Part shown: piece after piece, positions 22,849 to 33,636 of the stretch
Layout of the letters: each line of letters opens with the position of its first letter
Position numbering within the stretch: the first letter of the stretch is position 1
Source of the DNA: Takakia lepidozioides
Taxonomy: Eukaryota > Streptophyta > Takakiopsida > Takakiales > Takakiaceae
Assembly: GCA_030704615.1 (NCBI GenBank)
Contig: CM060733.1
Coordinates: forward strand, 47,370,001-47,430,000
DNA: 60,000 nucleotides
Direction: 5' to 3'
Position numbers and translations under genes: made by a program
The notes under the pieces: model-generated
What the model was told of the DNA's origin: nothing
What the model saw: the letters and a program-made list of their open reading frames with translations, nothing else
Database searches by the model: none

Positions 22849-24090
22849 TTTCTTCTGCTTTCTGATATCTTGTTTTGGGGGATGGTGTTATTTTGAGCCT
22901 CCGCAGGTACACTAAATATGTGTTGATGGAAGGAAAACACTTGAGTGGAATCCCAGATTACCTGGACATGTGGTCCGATCCTGCCAACGATCCCACCATG
23001 TACACAGCTAGTATCTTGAGGGACTGGAGTCCTGCCCACTTCAGGGACTGTGGATGGTACCTTGACTGCCCTCTAGAGCACACAACATTTCAAGAGCAGC
23101 AAATGAAGTATATGAACAACCATGTGGAGATGCTGGCACCTTTGAACGACAAAGAGTACCAGAGGAACATTGCTTCATTGGCCGCCAAAGAGCCAGACGC
23201 GCAGGCAACTCCACAGAAAGGCAGGAAGGCGGGTCGAAAGGGGAAAGATCCAAAGGCTCTGGAGGTAGTAGCGAAGTCACCTGGGAAGCCTAAGGACAAA
23301 GAGAAGGAGAAGGCTAAGGGGAAGGAGAAGGCGAAGGAGAAAGAGACGGAAAAGGAGAAAGGTGAGGACAAGGAGAAAGATGAGACCGCTGGGCCTCACT
23401 GTTCAATGTCCATTCGATGCCACACCCTTCCCGTGCGGACTTGGCAGGGCAGATCAAGATTGTGAATGAGGGATGGCTGGCGATGATGGAGACTCGGAGA
23501 AAGAGTTACTCGGGGGTGCCATCACCAACTTGGGATAACATGATTTCATTTCTTAATCTGGTAAGAATCTTTCTCTTCACATGGGACTTTCGAATTTTGT
23601 GTATGCCAATGTAGATGATGGTTTCTGTTGGGACCCTCATTTCTGTTTGACTTGAAATTATACCGGTATGCTGCAGGTGAGCAATGGTCCCTCATTCGTA
23701 TGCGGTGTTCAAAAACCCTTTGCCGCTGACATGGTCATCCTTGACATCCCAGACGGCCTGCCTGTCCCCGACGTTCCTCCAAAGGGAAAGACTCCATCCT
23801 GGAACAGATTCGATGAGAACTACTGGAGTTGGGTAATCGGCTTCTGCAATAATTTCCTTTCAGATGTAGGAACGCTTTTGCTCTTCCAGTCATGTGATAA
23901 GGATAGTCGTAAGGGTCTGGCATCATACCTGAAGTCGTCTGGGTTCAAAATTCTGAGGACATGGAATTGTGTGAACATCCTGTACCTTCTGAAAGGTGGT
24001 TGCCCTGGACAGCTGGTATGGCACCGCCCTACTCTGAACTGTTTGCCAATGTCTTTTCAGTTGTTTCTGCTGGCTTGCTCTACCACCATA

Positions 24091-24116
24091 TGTGATGATC
24101 GGCACCGATCATCACA
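24091..24116. repeat. 24-nt dyad, copy 4 (perfect)
   Basis: Perfect 12-bp arms TGTGATGATCGG and CCGATCATCACA with loop CA, inside the intron 24016-24222 of the methyltransferase-like gene. Confidence 0.9.
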
Positions 24117-25165
24117 AAAACATTCCATTGTAGTTTACATTTGCAGTCCATGTTCTGTTCTTTCCTGCGCCATATTTTTTTTCGAATTTCTATGTCTCAC
24201 TCCTACCTTGCATTTTTGCCAGACAAGGATGTTTGAGGCAATCTGCCTGAGGCGGATTCGCACTTCCAAAACACCTTCATCCGTTCGCAGCTTTGAAATT
24301 TCCGACCAGGGGTGTTTTGTCAACCCCCCATATGAACTGCATGTGGATGACATGCTGTACAATTTCATGCACTCCAGTCAGACAGCCAAAAGACCAGACG
24401 GGTTTCCGTGGAGAGGTGCAAGGGAGAGAACCCCAACGTTCATGCAGACGCTCTTGGAGTCATGCAGCCACCATTCTGCAAGGGTGGTCGACCTCACACT
24501 ATCCACAGGTTCGTTGGTTCAATACTGTTTCCATTCTGAAGGTCTTCCAGTTTGCATCCGATTTTGCATCCTCTACAATCTTCTTGAGGCTTTCTGTCTT
24601 GGCAGGTGCGACTTACCGTGCTTGCAAGGTTGGTGGGAGAAGCCTTTTTGGCATGGAGGGCGACACCGAACTATTTAAGAGTGTCCTCCTCCCTCTTGTG
24701 TCTGGCTCTACCTCTGGCACACAGACCGAACAAATTCAAATCAGAAATGATGAGGATACCGAGGATAAGCAGATCGACAACGACTTCTCATGTGAGTAAG
24801 TCGTTCATGGAAATGTCATTCCAGTTTGGGTGCTTGTTCAATTTTGCATACATCAAAATTGCAGTAAGAACTTTTATCATGCTTTGATTTGCAGGAACGA
24901 CAGCGATAGATCTTCAGGAGAAACCCCCATTTGTGCTGAGACTGTTTTTGACAGTCCCCTTTCCACTTTTGTGCTTCTTGTCTATGCCGAAGCAATGGCA
25001 CTTGAAATGGCTGAGGCTCTATCCCCTGACTTCTTATTGCCCGATCGCAGGAGTAGCCATCGTAGATCCGGAGTTCTGAAATTCTTGGACTTGGATGCAG
25101 TGGACGCGGGGATACATTGTACTGACTCTGGAATCTTTAAAAAAGAAGAAGATTATGATGCCTGA

Positions 25166-26945
25166 AGGAAAAAGCGTAAATTATGGTGTCTCTGGACCCC
25201 AAAGGACTACTGTCTTCTAGCTTCTTTTGCATATCAAATAATTCACATGTACTAGGTATAAGTAGATAGGAGAGAGACCTACATTCTCTTGAGCCATGGT
25301 GCCAAAATGTAGGAACCTAAAAATACTTATATTTAGTTACCTTCTTCAACAGCAGGTGGTGTGAACCTGGTCTTCTTCTTGTTTTACTAAGCCTTTTCCC
25401 TGCTATATATATATATATATTTTCCTGCTCTATTTGATTGCATCTGAAGCGCTTCAGTCCGCTAACAACAAAAAATTGCACACTGTGAATTGGCCTACGG
25501 TGGGTACTGAAGGGGGAAAACTAAACCCCTTTCTGAACCATTCGGCATGGGATAGACGATGGCACACGAAGCAATAGGGGGTTGAACCCCAGGCCTGTCA
25601 AGGTTTCCTAAAATCAATAAATAAAAATTATTAATTTTTAAAAAAATAAGACCAAATAACTGAGATGGTAGAACCGCCCGGACGCACTTTGTTGGTGGGA
25701 GAAATCATCCATCCAGCTACCGCATAAGTCATCCTGTGGCGAGAGGTAGAGCAGACGCAGAACGTTGGTGCGAGAAGGCATCCATCCATCCTTAGCAGAA
25801 AACATCCGTGAATCCATCCAGCCGGCTGGCGATAAACGGGGGGGGGGGTAGGTCGGATGGCGGTTATGGCGAGGAGGGGATGGAGGGGTGGGTGAGTGCG
25901 CAGGGCTGCAACAAGAAGAAGGAAGGAAGGCCTGGACTCTGGAGGGTTTTAGGTCAAGATTGTTGTTGTGAAGATAGTGGATAGCAGATTGGTTGAGTTG
26001 TAAGAGAGCATCACAGTAAGAGAGCATCACAAGAGAGGTAAAGTGGTGGAGCAAAGGAAGGGCATGTTTGGATAAGACTGTGTTATTAGCCAGGCAAAGG
26101 AAGATAGGTGTTGGAGGCTCAGAAATACTCCGAGTTGTTTTGTGCTTTTATGTTTGGGAAGTTGTTGATCCAGAGAGGAACAACTTCCGTAATTCGATTG
26201 ATGACTTTGTAGAGCGCATCTGATGCTATGGCTGGCTTGGCTTACTTGGTCTTATCTGGTCGCCGTTATCTGTATGAGAGTGGTATGAGGAAAATCGATA
26301 AGGTAGGGAGTGGTAAGGAGATGCCGGTAATCCGTATGGTTGTGGAAAATGACGGTTAGAGCCTGCCTCAGAGGAAGTGGCCTTCTCATTCCCGACCTTT
26401 TCTATTGGTCTCGTCCCAGTGGAATTATTAGGATCAACTACTGCCCGGAGATCCGTGGAGAATGTCGATGTCCATGTTTCTTCCAGATACTCGAGATCTT
26501 TTGATGATGTGTATGCTGAGAGTACTTCCCTGGATGTTTGCAAGTTCTGATAATGGGAAACTCTCTTTTTCTGCTACCATCTTCATCAGCCCTCCTCGAT
26601 GTTCTGTCCCGATCCCTTCCATGGTTACTGGGATGGGATCTGGTTATGCTCTCTCTGGCCTGAGATCAGTTGTCTTCATGCTTTTTCCAATCTCTTTGCT
26701 TGCTAGATCCAGTCTTCAGGTTATGTGGCTAAGCATTATTCTTGTGGGAGAGCGGTGGGGCGCTGCAGAGTATGAACGTAGGATGTGCTTGTGCAGGGAT
26801 GAGGAGAGCGAGAGAGTGAGAAACAGCATCTCTGTGAGAGAGAGAGGAGAGAGAGGGGAGAGGAGAGAAGAGAGGCAGCACAATACATTGCAGGCACCCT
26901 CGTATCGAAGAGTGAGTGAAAGGATCCTATCTCTCTGTCTTTCAA
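25166..26945. other. Intergenic stretch upstream of the RRM gene
   Basis: No gene was recognised. It contains a TA microsatellite (25403-25421), a G9 run near 25840 and a purine-rich GA tract (26801-26877) just upstream of the RRM start codon. GA/CT tracts are common in plant 5' UTRs and core promoters, so the tract probably belongs to the RRM gene's leader. Confidence 0.5.
26801..26877 (+). repeat. GA-rich tract in the RRM gene leader
   Basis: An almost pure purine run of GAGAGA and GGAGA units lies 70-145 bp upstream of the ATG at 26946. Confidence 0.7.
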
Positions 26946-29900
26946 ATGGCGCTACCCTCTGGCGATCACAATATGTCTCTTGGATCCCGAAAGCTCGTGG
27001 TACGTGGACTATCCCCTTGTTTCTACTCACGATGCTTTGCTGTTCTGTTTCCATGCGTTGAGGTTTGAAGCGATTCTTAGCACGAGCAAGAGTGTTGGAT
27101 GGAGACGTCTATTTCTGAACACTAGGTTAAAATTGGACGACCTGTCTTATCCTGTCCATATGAACTTGTTCTGCTATCCTGGTGGTATCGGTTTGAGGTG
27201 GTAGTATGCTGTAGTGTTATGTATTCCCTATTTTGTTGGATCACTATCCCTCTGTTATTTGGACTGCATTGTTGCACATAGTGAAGGGAATGCGAAGAGC
27301 AGTTACACTGCGGAGGAGGGTTTTACCCCCCTGTAATTTCCCGGTGCTTCATTTTTGCTAGAAGTTACTATCAGCAATCACTTCGTATGGTGGATCAGAA
27401 AGTGACAGCATCTGTATATTTGCCTCTGTCAGGTATTGGGTATCCCTTGGGATGTTGACACAGAAGGATTGAGGCAGTACATGCTGAAGTTTGGAGAGCT
27501 TGACGACACAATCGTTATGAAGGTGACTTGTAATCCTGGGATATTCCCCCAATTGCCCATTTTGGACTTGCTTCACGCCATGCATGTGGTTACTAGTGTA
27601 GTTCTGAAATTATGACCCTCTGTATTTGACCTGCAAATGGCTTATGGGGATTCGCAGGATCGTGCGACAGGGCGTTCACGTGGATTTGGATATGTGACAT
27701 TCTCAGCAGCTGAAGATGCTGAGGTACATATGTTAATTCAAAGGGAAGCTGCAGTGTGTTTTTGTCGACTGTATGTTATGCATTGACCCATTGTCAATTG
27801 ACCACTCAAGTGATGGGGAGGTATGATTTTTGTTGTGCGATGCCGCAGAAAGCTGTCTCAACACAACATTCACTGAATGGTCGGATGTTAGAAGTGAAGG
27901 TGGCAACACCTAAGGTATTCCTTTCCTTTTCCAGTTTAGTGTTTCAGTGGTAGTTGTGGGATTCTGTCATAGCTGCAGCATGTGTCATGTACTCTCAAGG
28001 TCAACCGCATGTTGCAGAAAGTTTGAAAAATTGTTCTAGAAAGAGCGGTGTGAGCGTGCAAACCGAATGCTCTCCAGCCAAATGTAGTTCCATTCTACTA
28101 GCTTACAAGGGTTTGCTGGGTATATGATTATGCCTCTTGAATCTTCCGCATCTATTACTTGCGATAGCAATACATGTTCGGAATATCTTCTACAAGGATT
28201 GATTAGGTATCTGTTGTCTAATTACTCCTCTAGTTTCCTTTTTAAGACCTTGCTGTAGCTGCTGTGTGGCTTGCTGAATGTGCATTTTGTTGCTATTGGA
28301 TTTTCCAGGAAGAAATGAAGCCACTGGCAACTAAGAAGATTACGCGTGTGTTTGTGGCTAGAATTCCACCCAGTGTTACTGATGATGTGTTTCGCAGGTA
28401 GATAATTCTCTCAATTCTGTGTCCTTGCCATCTCCTTTTATTCGCTTGAAGAGTGAGATTTAGGTTGACTGACGATGTAATTATATAGTATGGTGGTGGT
28501 TTATCTTTATCACCGGAAAAGCGGTTGCATGGTTGCAAATGCTTGTGGCATTTTATTTGCTTACTAGGTAGATCTGGCAGTCTTCATCTTCACAACTAAT
28601 GTGTTGTTGTGTGGTGTGAGTGTAGCTATTTCGAAAAGTATGGGACCTTGACCGATGCTTACATGCCTAAGGTAAAGTGGTAACCTAAGTAGCGGCCTGT
28701 TCTTCTTTTGACTGTCTGCACTGAAACAACTGTGTGCATCAGGTTTCTGCTGTACTTAGCAATCCAAGTTATCTGTTGGGCCTCCTGGTCTCTATTTTTG
28801 CAGGATCTAGGATCAAAGGCACATCGCGGCATTGGCTTTGTCACTTACGAGCATCCAGGTACTAACCCACCTGTACAGTTGGTGCTTTTCCCAGTCTGAG
28901 GGCTGAAAGTAGGAAAATGAAGCTAAATGGGCAAGAAGGCTTTCGAGAGCTCAAATTCATCTCTTATATATCATCAAACTATTATATATCATCAACCTCA
29001 ACTGCAGTTGGAAGCGCATTGTAGGGCTACTCTTTGTCACTGGCACCTGGTCAAATTTGTCTGTTCTAGAGGGCTATTTCAATATAACCAATAGCAGCAC
29101 TTGGTATGGTTGTGGTTTGTGTTTTTCTTTTGCAGAGTCTGTGGACAGGCTAATGTCCGAGTCACATGAACTCGGTGGTTCAACAATAGCTGTGGATCGA
29201 GCTACTCCAAAGGTGAGTTATTCATCTTGCCAGCTGCTATGAAATCTTACGAGTTTGATCATTGTGATGTCAAAACACTCACCTTTTATTGTGAGGGGTC
29301 AGCATGCGAATTCACTCCTAGAACTCACTCACTTGTTGACATGTCTTCTTGTTGTCATGGTTTAGGAGGATGGGGTAAAGCTATGGGGAAGAGGCTTCCC
29401 AGGCCCTTATGGAGCATATGGTGTGTACACAAATGCAGCGCGGTTTGGAGGGTTTGGGGGTGCATTTGGTGCCTATGACTATGCAGCTGCTGGACTTGGT
29501 GGAGAATTAGGACCTACTGCTGGCATGGGCAATGCTTTTGGGGCGGCTCAAGCATGGCCTCCACCCCCTCCTCCTGGGACTGGATTTGGTGCGCCTGGGA
29601 TGGGAGTTCCAGGGAGCACACAGGCAGGCAGCTATGGCGTCAGTGCTCCACCAGCGCCACCGTTAAGAGGGCTAGGGACAAAAATATTTGTGGGTCGACT
29701 CCCTCCTGAAGCAACAGCTGAGGACTTGCGGCGCTACTTCAATAACTTCGGGCGCATTCTGGATGTCTATGTCCCAAAGGTGGGTGGTCCTTTGTCCAAC
29801 ATTGATGTGTGTGTTCCCTTTACAGCTGAGATAGACAGAATACTTCAGAAGATTCAGTTCTTCCATACCTTCAGCATGATTCTAACAGGTGCTGTGGCTC

Positions 29901-30654
29901 CTTTGTTTTATCTCAAGCAGGATGCAAAAAAGACATCACATAGAGGTTTCGGGTTTGTGACTTTTTCTGATGAAGGTGCTGCAGAACGGGTTGCTCTTAG
30001 AACTCACGAGATTCTTGGGCATCAGGTATTCTTTGATCATACAAGGATCAAGTTGGCTTTTGTGCAGGTTTTACTGCTGAAGCTGTTTTTACATATTTAC
30101 TTATTTTATGTCCCACTTGATATCACTTCGTGAGGTTGTGTCAGGGTAGCAGGGTGGTATGGACCTTCACAAGTTTCAACTTCCATCTGTACTTTTGACT
30201 AATTTACTACTGTTTGCAGATTGCTGTGGACAGAGCTGCACCTCAGGATGAGATGGCCAATGTTGCCTACCTAAATCAAATGGGCACAGGAGCACCTGGG
30301 GGTGGAGCTGGAGGTCCATTGAGGGGAAACAATGCACCTGTACCTGGAGGTGGCTATGGAGGTTTACCGGGCAATTTGGATTTCAATAGTGGGGTAAGTG
30401 ATTGCTGCAGTGCCCTTTATTTTCTGGTGGGTGGCATCCTTATGTACTGCACATTTCTTTGTAGGGGGATGCAGTGGAGTTGATGGATGTGATCTTTTGT
30501 GTGTAAGAGCGTACAGATTGTGTGGGATGCCTTTTGACAGTGTTCTTCCTTGCAGTGGGCCTATGGTGGGGTGGGTCCAATTCCAACAGGTGATGGAGGT
30601 GTTCCAGGTGGGCACCGGGCTTCCAGGATAGAACCGCGCTACAGACCATACTAG
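26946..30654 (+). CDS. Three-RRM hnRNP-like RNA-binding protein
   Basis: Twelve GT-AG exons give a 444-aa protein with consistent phases: 26946-26999, 27433-27522, 27658-27723, 27849-27914, 28309-28397, 28626-28671, 28804-28858, 29136-29212, 29366-29779, 29921-30025, 30220-30393 and 30556-30654. RRM1 (about residues 16-92) has RNP2 LVVLGI and RNP1 RGFGYVTF and resembles TDP-43 RRM1 (VLGIPW, then TGRSRGFG). RRM2 (about 103-181) has VFVARI and RGIGFVTY. A Gly/Pro/Ala-rich linker precedes RRM3 (about 286-365) with IFVGRL and RGFGFVTF, followed by a Gly-rich tail. A close relative with the same three-RRM order occurs across land plants. Its role in mRNA processing, transport or stability is inferred from the domain type. 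The ATG at 26946 is in frame with a second ATG at 26973; I chose the first. The gene looks intact. Confidence 0.92.
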
Positions 30655-31836
30655 GCAGGCTTTTCCTCTGATGCTCATAAATGCCAGCTGTAATGACTTA
30701 GTGGGAGAACTTGGGGTGTACCAGCTGAGGTTGTGAAACGTCTTAAGTAGAGAGTTAGGTAGTTGGCAGTAATATCAGCATGTTATGGTGGAAGAAAGGG
30801 TGTGTGTGTTGGCAACAAAGTTGCCAAATTACTCTTTGCTTGTCTGTTATCCTTGAACTGCTACTTAGGGTAGGCACAGAAGAAATTGTTGAGTTCGTCT
30901 CCCCATTGTAGCTACTGTATTGCGTCTTTAAACATGTGTGGGTGAACAATCTCGTGACCTTCTCTAGGCTGGCAAGGCTATATTCAGACAAGACAATGCA
31001 TGCTTCAGCTAAATGCCCTCTCTTTAATTTTTGCATTTTTTTTGGTTTGTGTTGCTCCTGTTTTGTTCCATCCTTTAATCATGTACGGGAAGATGTTTTT
31101 GTGGTGTACAGGCATGAGGAACTTTGAACACATTATTCTTGCCTCCTGGTTTTGCACATTTGAGAGAGCTGTTGTTTATTGTTAGGACTATGTCGTTTTC
31201 TGTTGTGGGTGGTTTGACTGCCTGGGACTGCAATATGCTGATGCACCACATGTACCTTATCATGCACTAATAACTTTCATGAAGGCTATCCTCCTTTCTT
31301 TCTCATGCACCATCTTTAACAGGAGGCAGCAATGACCCTTGGGTAGGCCGATGAGGTATCAGCCGGCCGTCAACTTTGACAGATCTGACATCTGAACAAA
31401 AGTATTTGGGTGGCATTCAACAATCCCAAAGAAGGGGGTGGGGAGCTGCTTCTTCTGGTAGTGTTTATGGCTCTGTTGGAATGTGATACCTACTGGCCCT
31501 TCCAAATTAGTCACAGGATATGTGCTGGAAAGTCCCCCCCATTAAGAGAAATTTACATTGTATACTGTCGGTGCCCCCCTCTCTATCTCTCTCTCTCTCT
31601 CTCTCTCGCTTGGACAGTGCATGAACATTCGAGGGGTGAATACCCTGGATGAGTTTGTCATGGACCATCAATGTGTTCTTAAAGATTTTTGGATGCTGAT
31701 ATTGTTAGCTTAGCCTGCAGCTACTACGTGGTGATCGAGGTTTATGGATGCACATTAATTGATCCACATTCTAGTTTGTTTATGTGATGGGCGCTGTGTT
31801 ATTTTCTTGCAATGTTACATATGGGACCACTGCAGT
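30655..31836. other. RRM gene 3' region and intergenic DNA
   Basis: A probable 3' UTR followed by non-coding sequence. A CT microsatellite spans 31579-31607. No gene was seen. Confidence 0.5.
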
Positions 31837-32342
31837 GCTATGTATGTTTCATGATGTTTCATGCAGTGGAGGGACTATCCATTCAGTGCCTTCCCAGAGA
31901 TTGGGGGTGGGCATGGTTGTTTGTTTTCGTTGTTCAAAATGAGCTACTTTCACAATGTTGCATAAGTAAGAACTTCCGTCATTCTCGTTGGTTTGGGAAC
32001 ACACTTCACCCCCAATGCAACCTTGTGTCTTCCAACGTACGGCCATGTGGGACTTTGTCCTCCTACAATATGTAGGAGTGGTTGCTCATGCTATGTATGT
32101 TTCATGATGTTTCATGTAGTGGAGGGACTATCCATTCAGTGCCTTCCCAGAGATTGGGGGTGGGCATGGTTCTTTGTTTTCGTTGTTCAAAATGAGCTAC
32201 TTTCACAATGTTGCATAAGTAATAACTTCCGTCATTCTCGTTGGTTTGGGAACACACTTCACCCCCAATGCAACCTTGTGTCTTCCAACGTACGGCCATG
32301 TGGGACTTTGTCCTCCTACAATATGTAGGAGTGGTTGCTCAC
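31837..32342. repeat. 253-bp tandem duplication
   Basis: Copies 31837-32089 and 32090-32342 are adjacent direct repeats. By eye they differ at three positions (GCAG/GTAG, GGTTGT/GGTTCT, GTAAGA/GTAATA), about 99% identity, so the event is recent. No reading frame appears functional in either copy. Confidence 0.92.
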
Positions 32343-33636
32343 ACAAATGTTCCAGGATGTGAGCACCAGGGTTTGAGATGTTGACCACATGAAGAGGTTA
32401 GAGCCTCCATATTGGAATCTGTCTATAAGATCTTGCTGCATCAGCATTTACTTATCCAGAATGAAAAGCTGTTTGAAAATTCTTATTAGCGAAGTTTCTT
32501 TGATAATAGTAAGCCCATGTTGTCGGGACGATTATCATGGTCGCTTGCTTGCGCACATTCTATGTTATGTAACATTCACGCATTGCCAGCTTGACATCCT
32601 CACCGAATAACCCTCTTCCAGCCTAGAAGCGTCCGCTTATGCGAAGCTTGTACTAATAATATTCGTGCGTAATCTCACCCCCACTTCGATTAGCCTCATT
32701 ATTTGCGCATGCATTAGAGTTATCCGTAAAGGGTCCCAAACTGGGCATGAGAACCTTGAGTTTGGCCAAAACCGGCCATGAGACTCAAAAGTCAGGACGT
32801 GAGGATACCACTAGAAAAAAACACGGGACCAAACTGCCCTAGGGAAGTGGTCGTGGCAGGAGTTTGGACCCGAGTTTTGTTACTCAGGCGGAGGCAGTTG
32901 GAGCTCATGAGCAGCTGTTGCCCTCCATCCCCAGTTTTTGATTTGGTGCCCTCCTTTCTGACTTTATGCCCAGTTTTATGAACTTTGCGGATTTACTCAA
33001 ACCGAGGATGAAATGAGAAACTGGGGTCCAAACTGCGTACATACCAAACTCAGGCTCAGATAACTCGTCGCATAAAATATTTCTGCTATCAGTTGCTAAT
33101 GGTCGATTAATCGTTGAATAGTCCTACAATTCATTTGCTCGAGGATTCGGTCGCTTGATAGCACCTCTCAAAAATTAAAAATCAAGGCAAGGAAACCCTT
33201 TGTCACAACTTTTCCGTGCTTCTCAAACTACCAAATGTGGCTTAAATGTAGAGAGGAAAATTGTACGGTAAAGCTGGGCGGACGGGGATTTGAACACGGG
33301 AGTGGGAGGTGGGAGGCAGAGTCGAGAAGAGAGAAGAAGGCGGCAGGGCTGGCAATCTTATCTGGCTTGCTTAGGGTTTGCTGTCTGTTCCTCTTCTGCT
33401 TCGTCGCTGCCTCCATACCTTCCTGCACTGCGTCTCTCTCTCTTCTCTTTGCTGTGCCGCGTCTGTTGCTGTCTGTGTGCCTGCGTGCGTGTGCGGGGAG
33501 AGAAGGAGCCGGTGGTTGGAGAGGATAGAAGGGACAGGCCATGCTGTAGCTCGGGAAGACGGAACCCTCGACCCTCACCTCGTCCTGTAGGGGAGGATCT
33601 AGAAGAGAGAGGGAGGAGCGGGCCGAGCATCCAACT
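32343..33636. other. Intergenic DNA and leader of the GIP1-like gene
   Basis: No gene was seen. The CT-rich segment from about 33400 to 33480 lies upstream of the ATG and probably belongs to the promoter or 5' UTR. Confidence 0.5.

Larger units (their letters stand above)
22271..25165 (+). pseudogene. DNA N4/N6 methyltransferase-like gene (beta-class motif order), damaged
   Basis: Exons I can support: 22271 to about 22480 (LEKRAILVLEQNLKDLN; GGEWAMMR), 22908-23560, 23677-24015, 24223-24508 and 24606 to about 24799, with a further open exon-like frame at 24896-25165. In order: an N-terminal region with YLDMWSDPANDPTMYTASIL and DCGWYLDCPL, a Lys/Glu/Asp linker (KEKAKGKEKAKEKETEKEK), then a motif IV-like VILDIPDGLP (23734-23763), a GF-x-I strand, and a motif I-like block. 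That block reads VVDLTLSTG, spliced exactly at its Gly codon to ATYRACKVGGRSLFGMEGD; the family has VLDPFxGSGTT..AC...GR..GIE. The order IV then I is that of beta-class N6A/N4C enzymes. The catalytic (D/N/S)PP(Y/F) is replaced by DIPD, so activity is doubtful, although an NPPY occurs later at 24322-24333. A frame change near 23382-23386 breaks the reading between the linker and ASLFNVHSMPHPSRADLAGQ. This could be a domesticated gene or a mobile-element passenger. Confidence 0.55.

Noticed and set aside
23090-23371. Minus-strand Ser/Phe-rich frame
   Set aside because: It is the antisense of the Lys/Glu-rich linker in the methyltransferase-like gene; low-complexity DNA gives long shadow frames.
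26462-27061. 199-codon plus frame overlapping the RRM gene start
   Set aside because: It reads through the GA tract and first exon in a different frame from MALPSGDHN, which splices in phase to RRM1.
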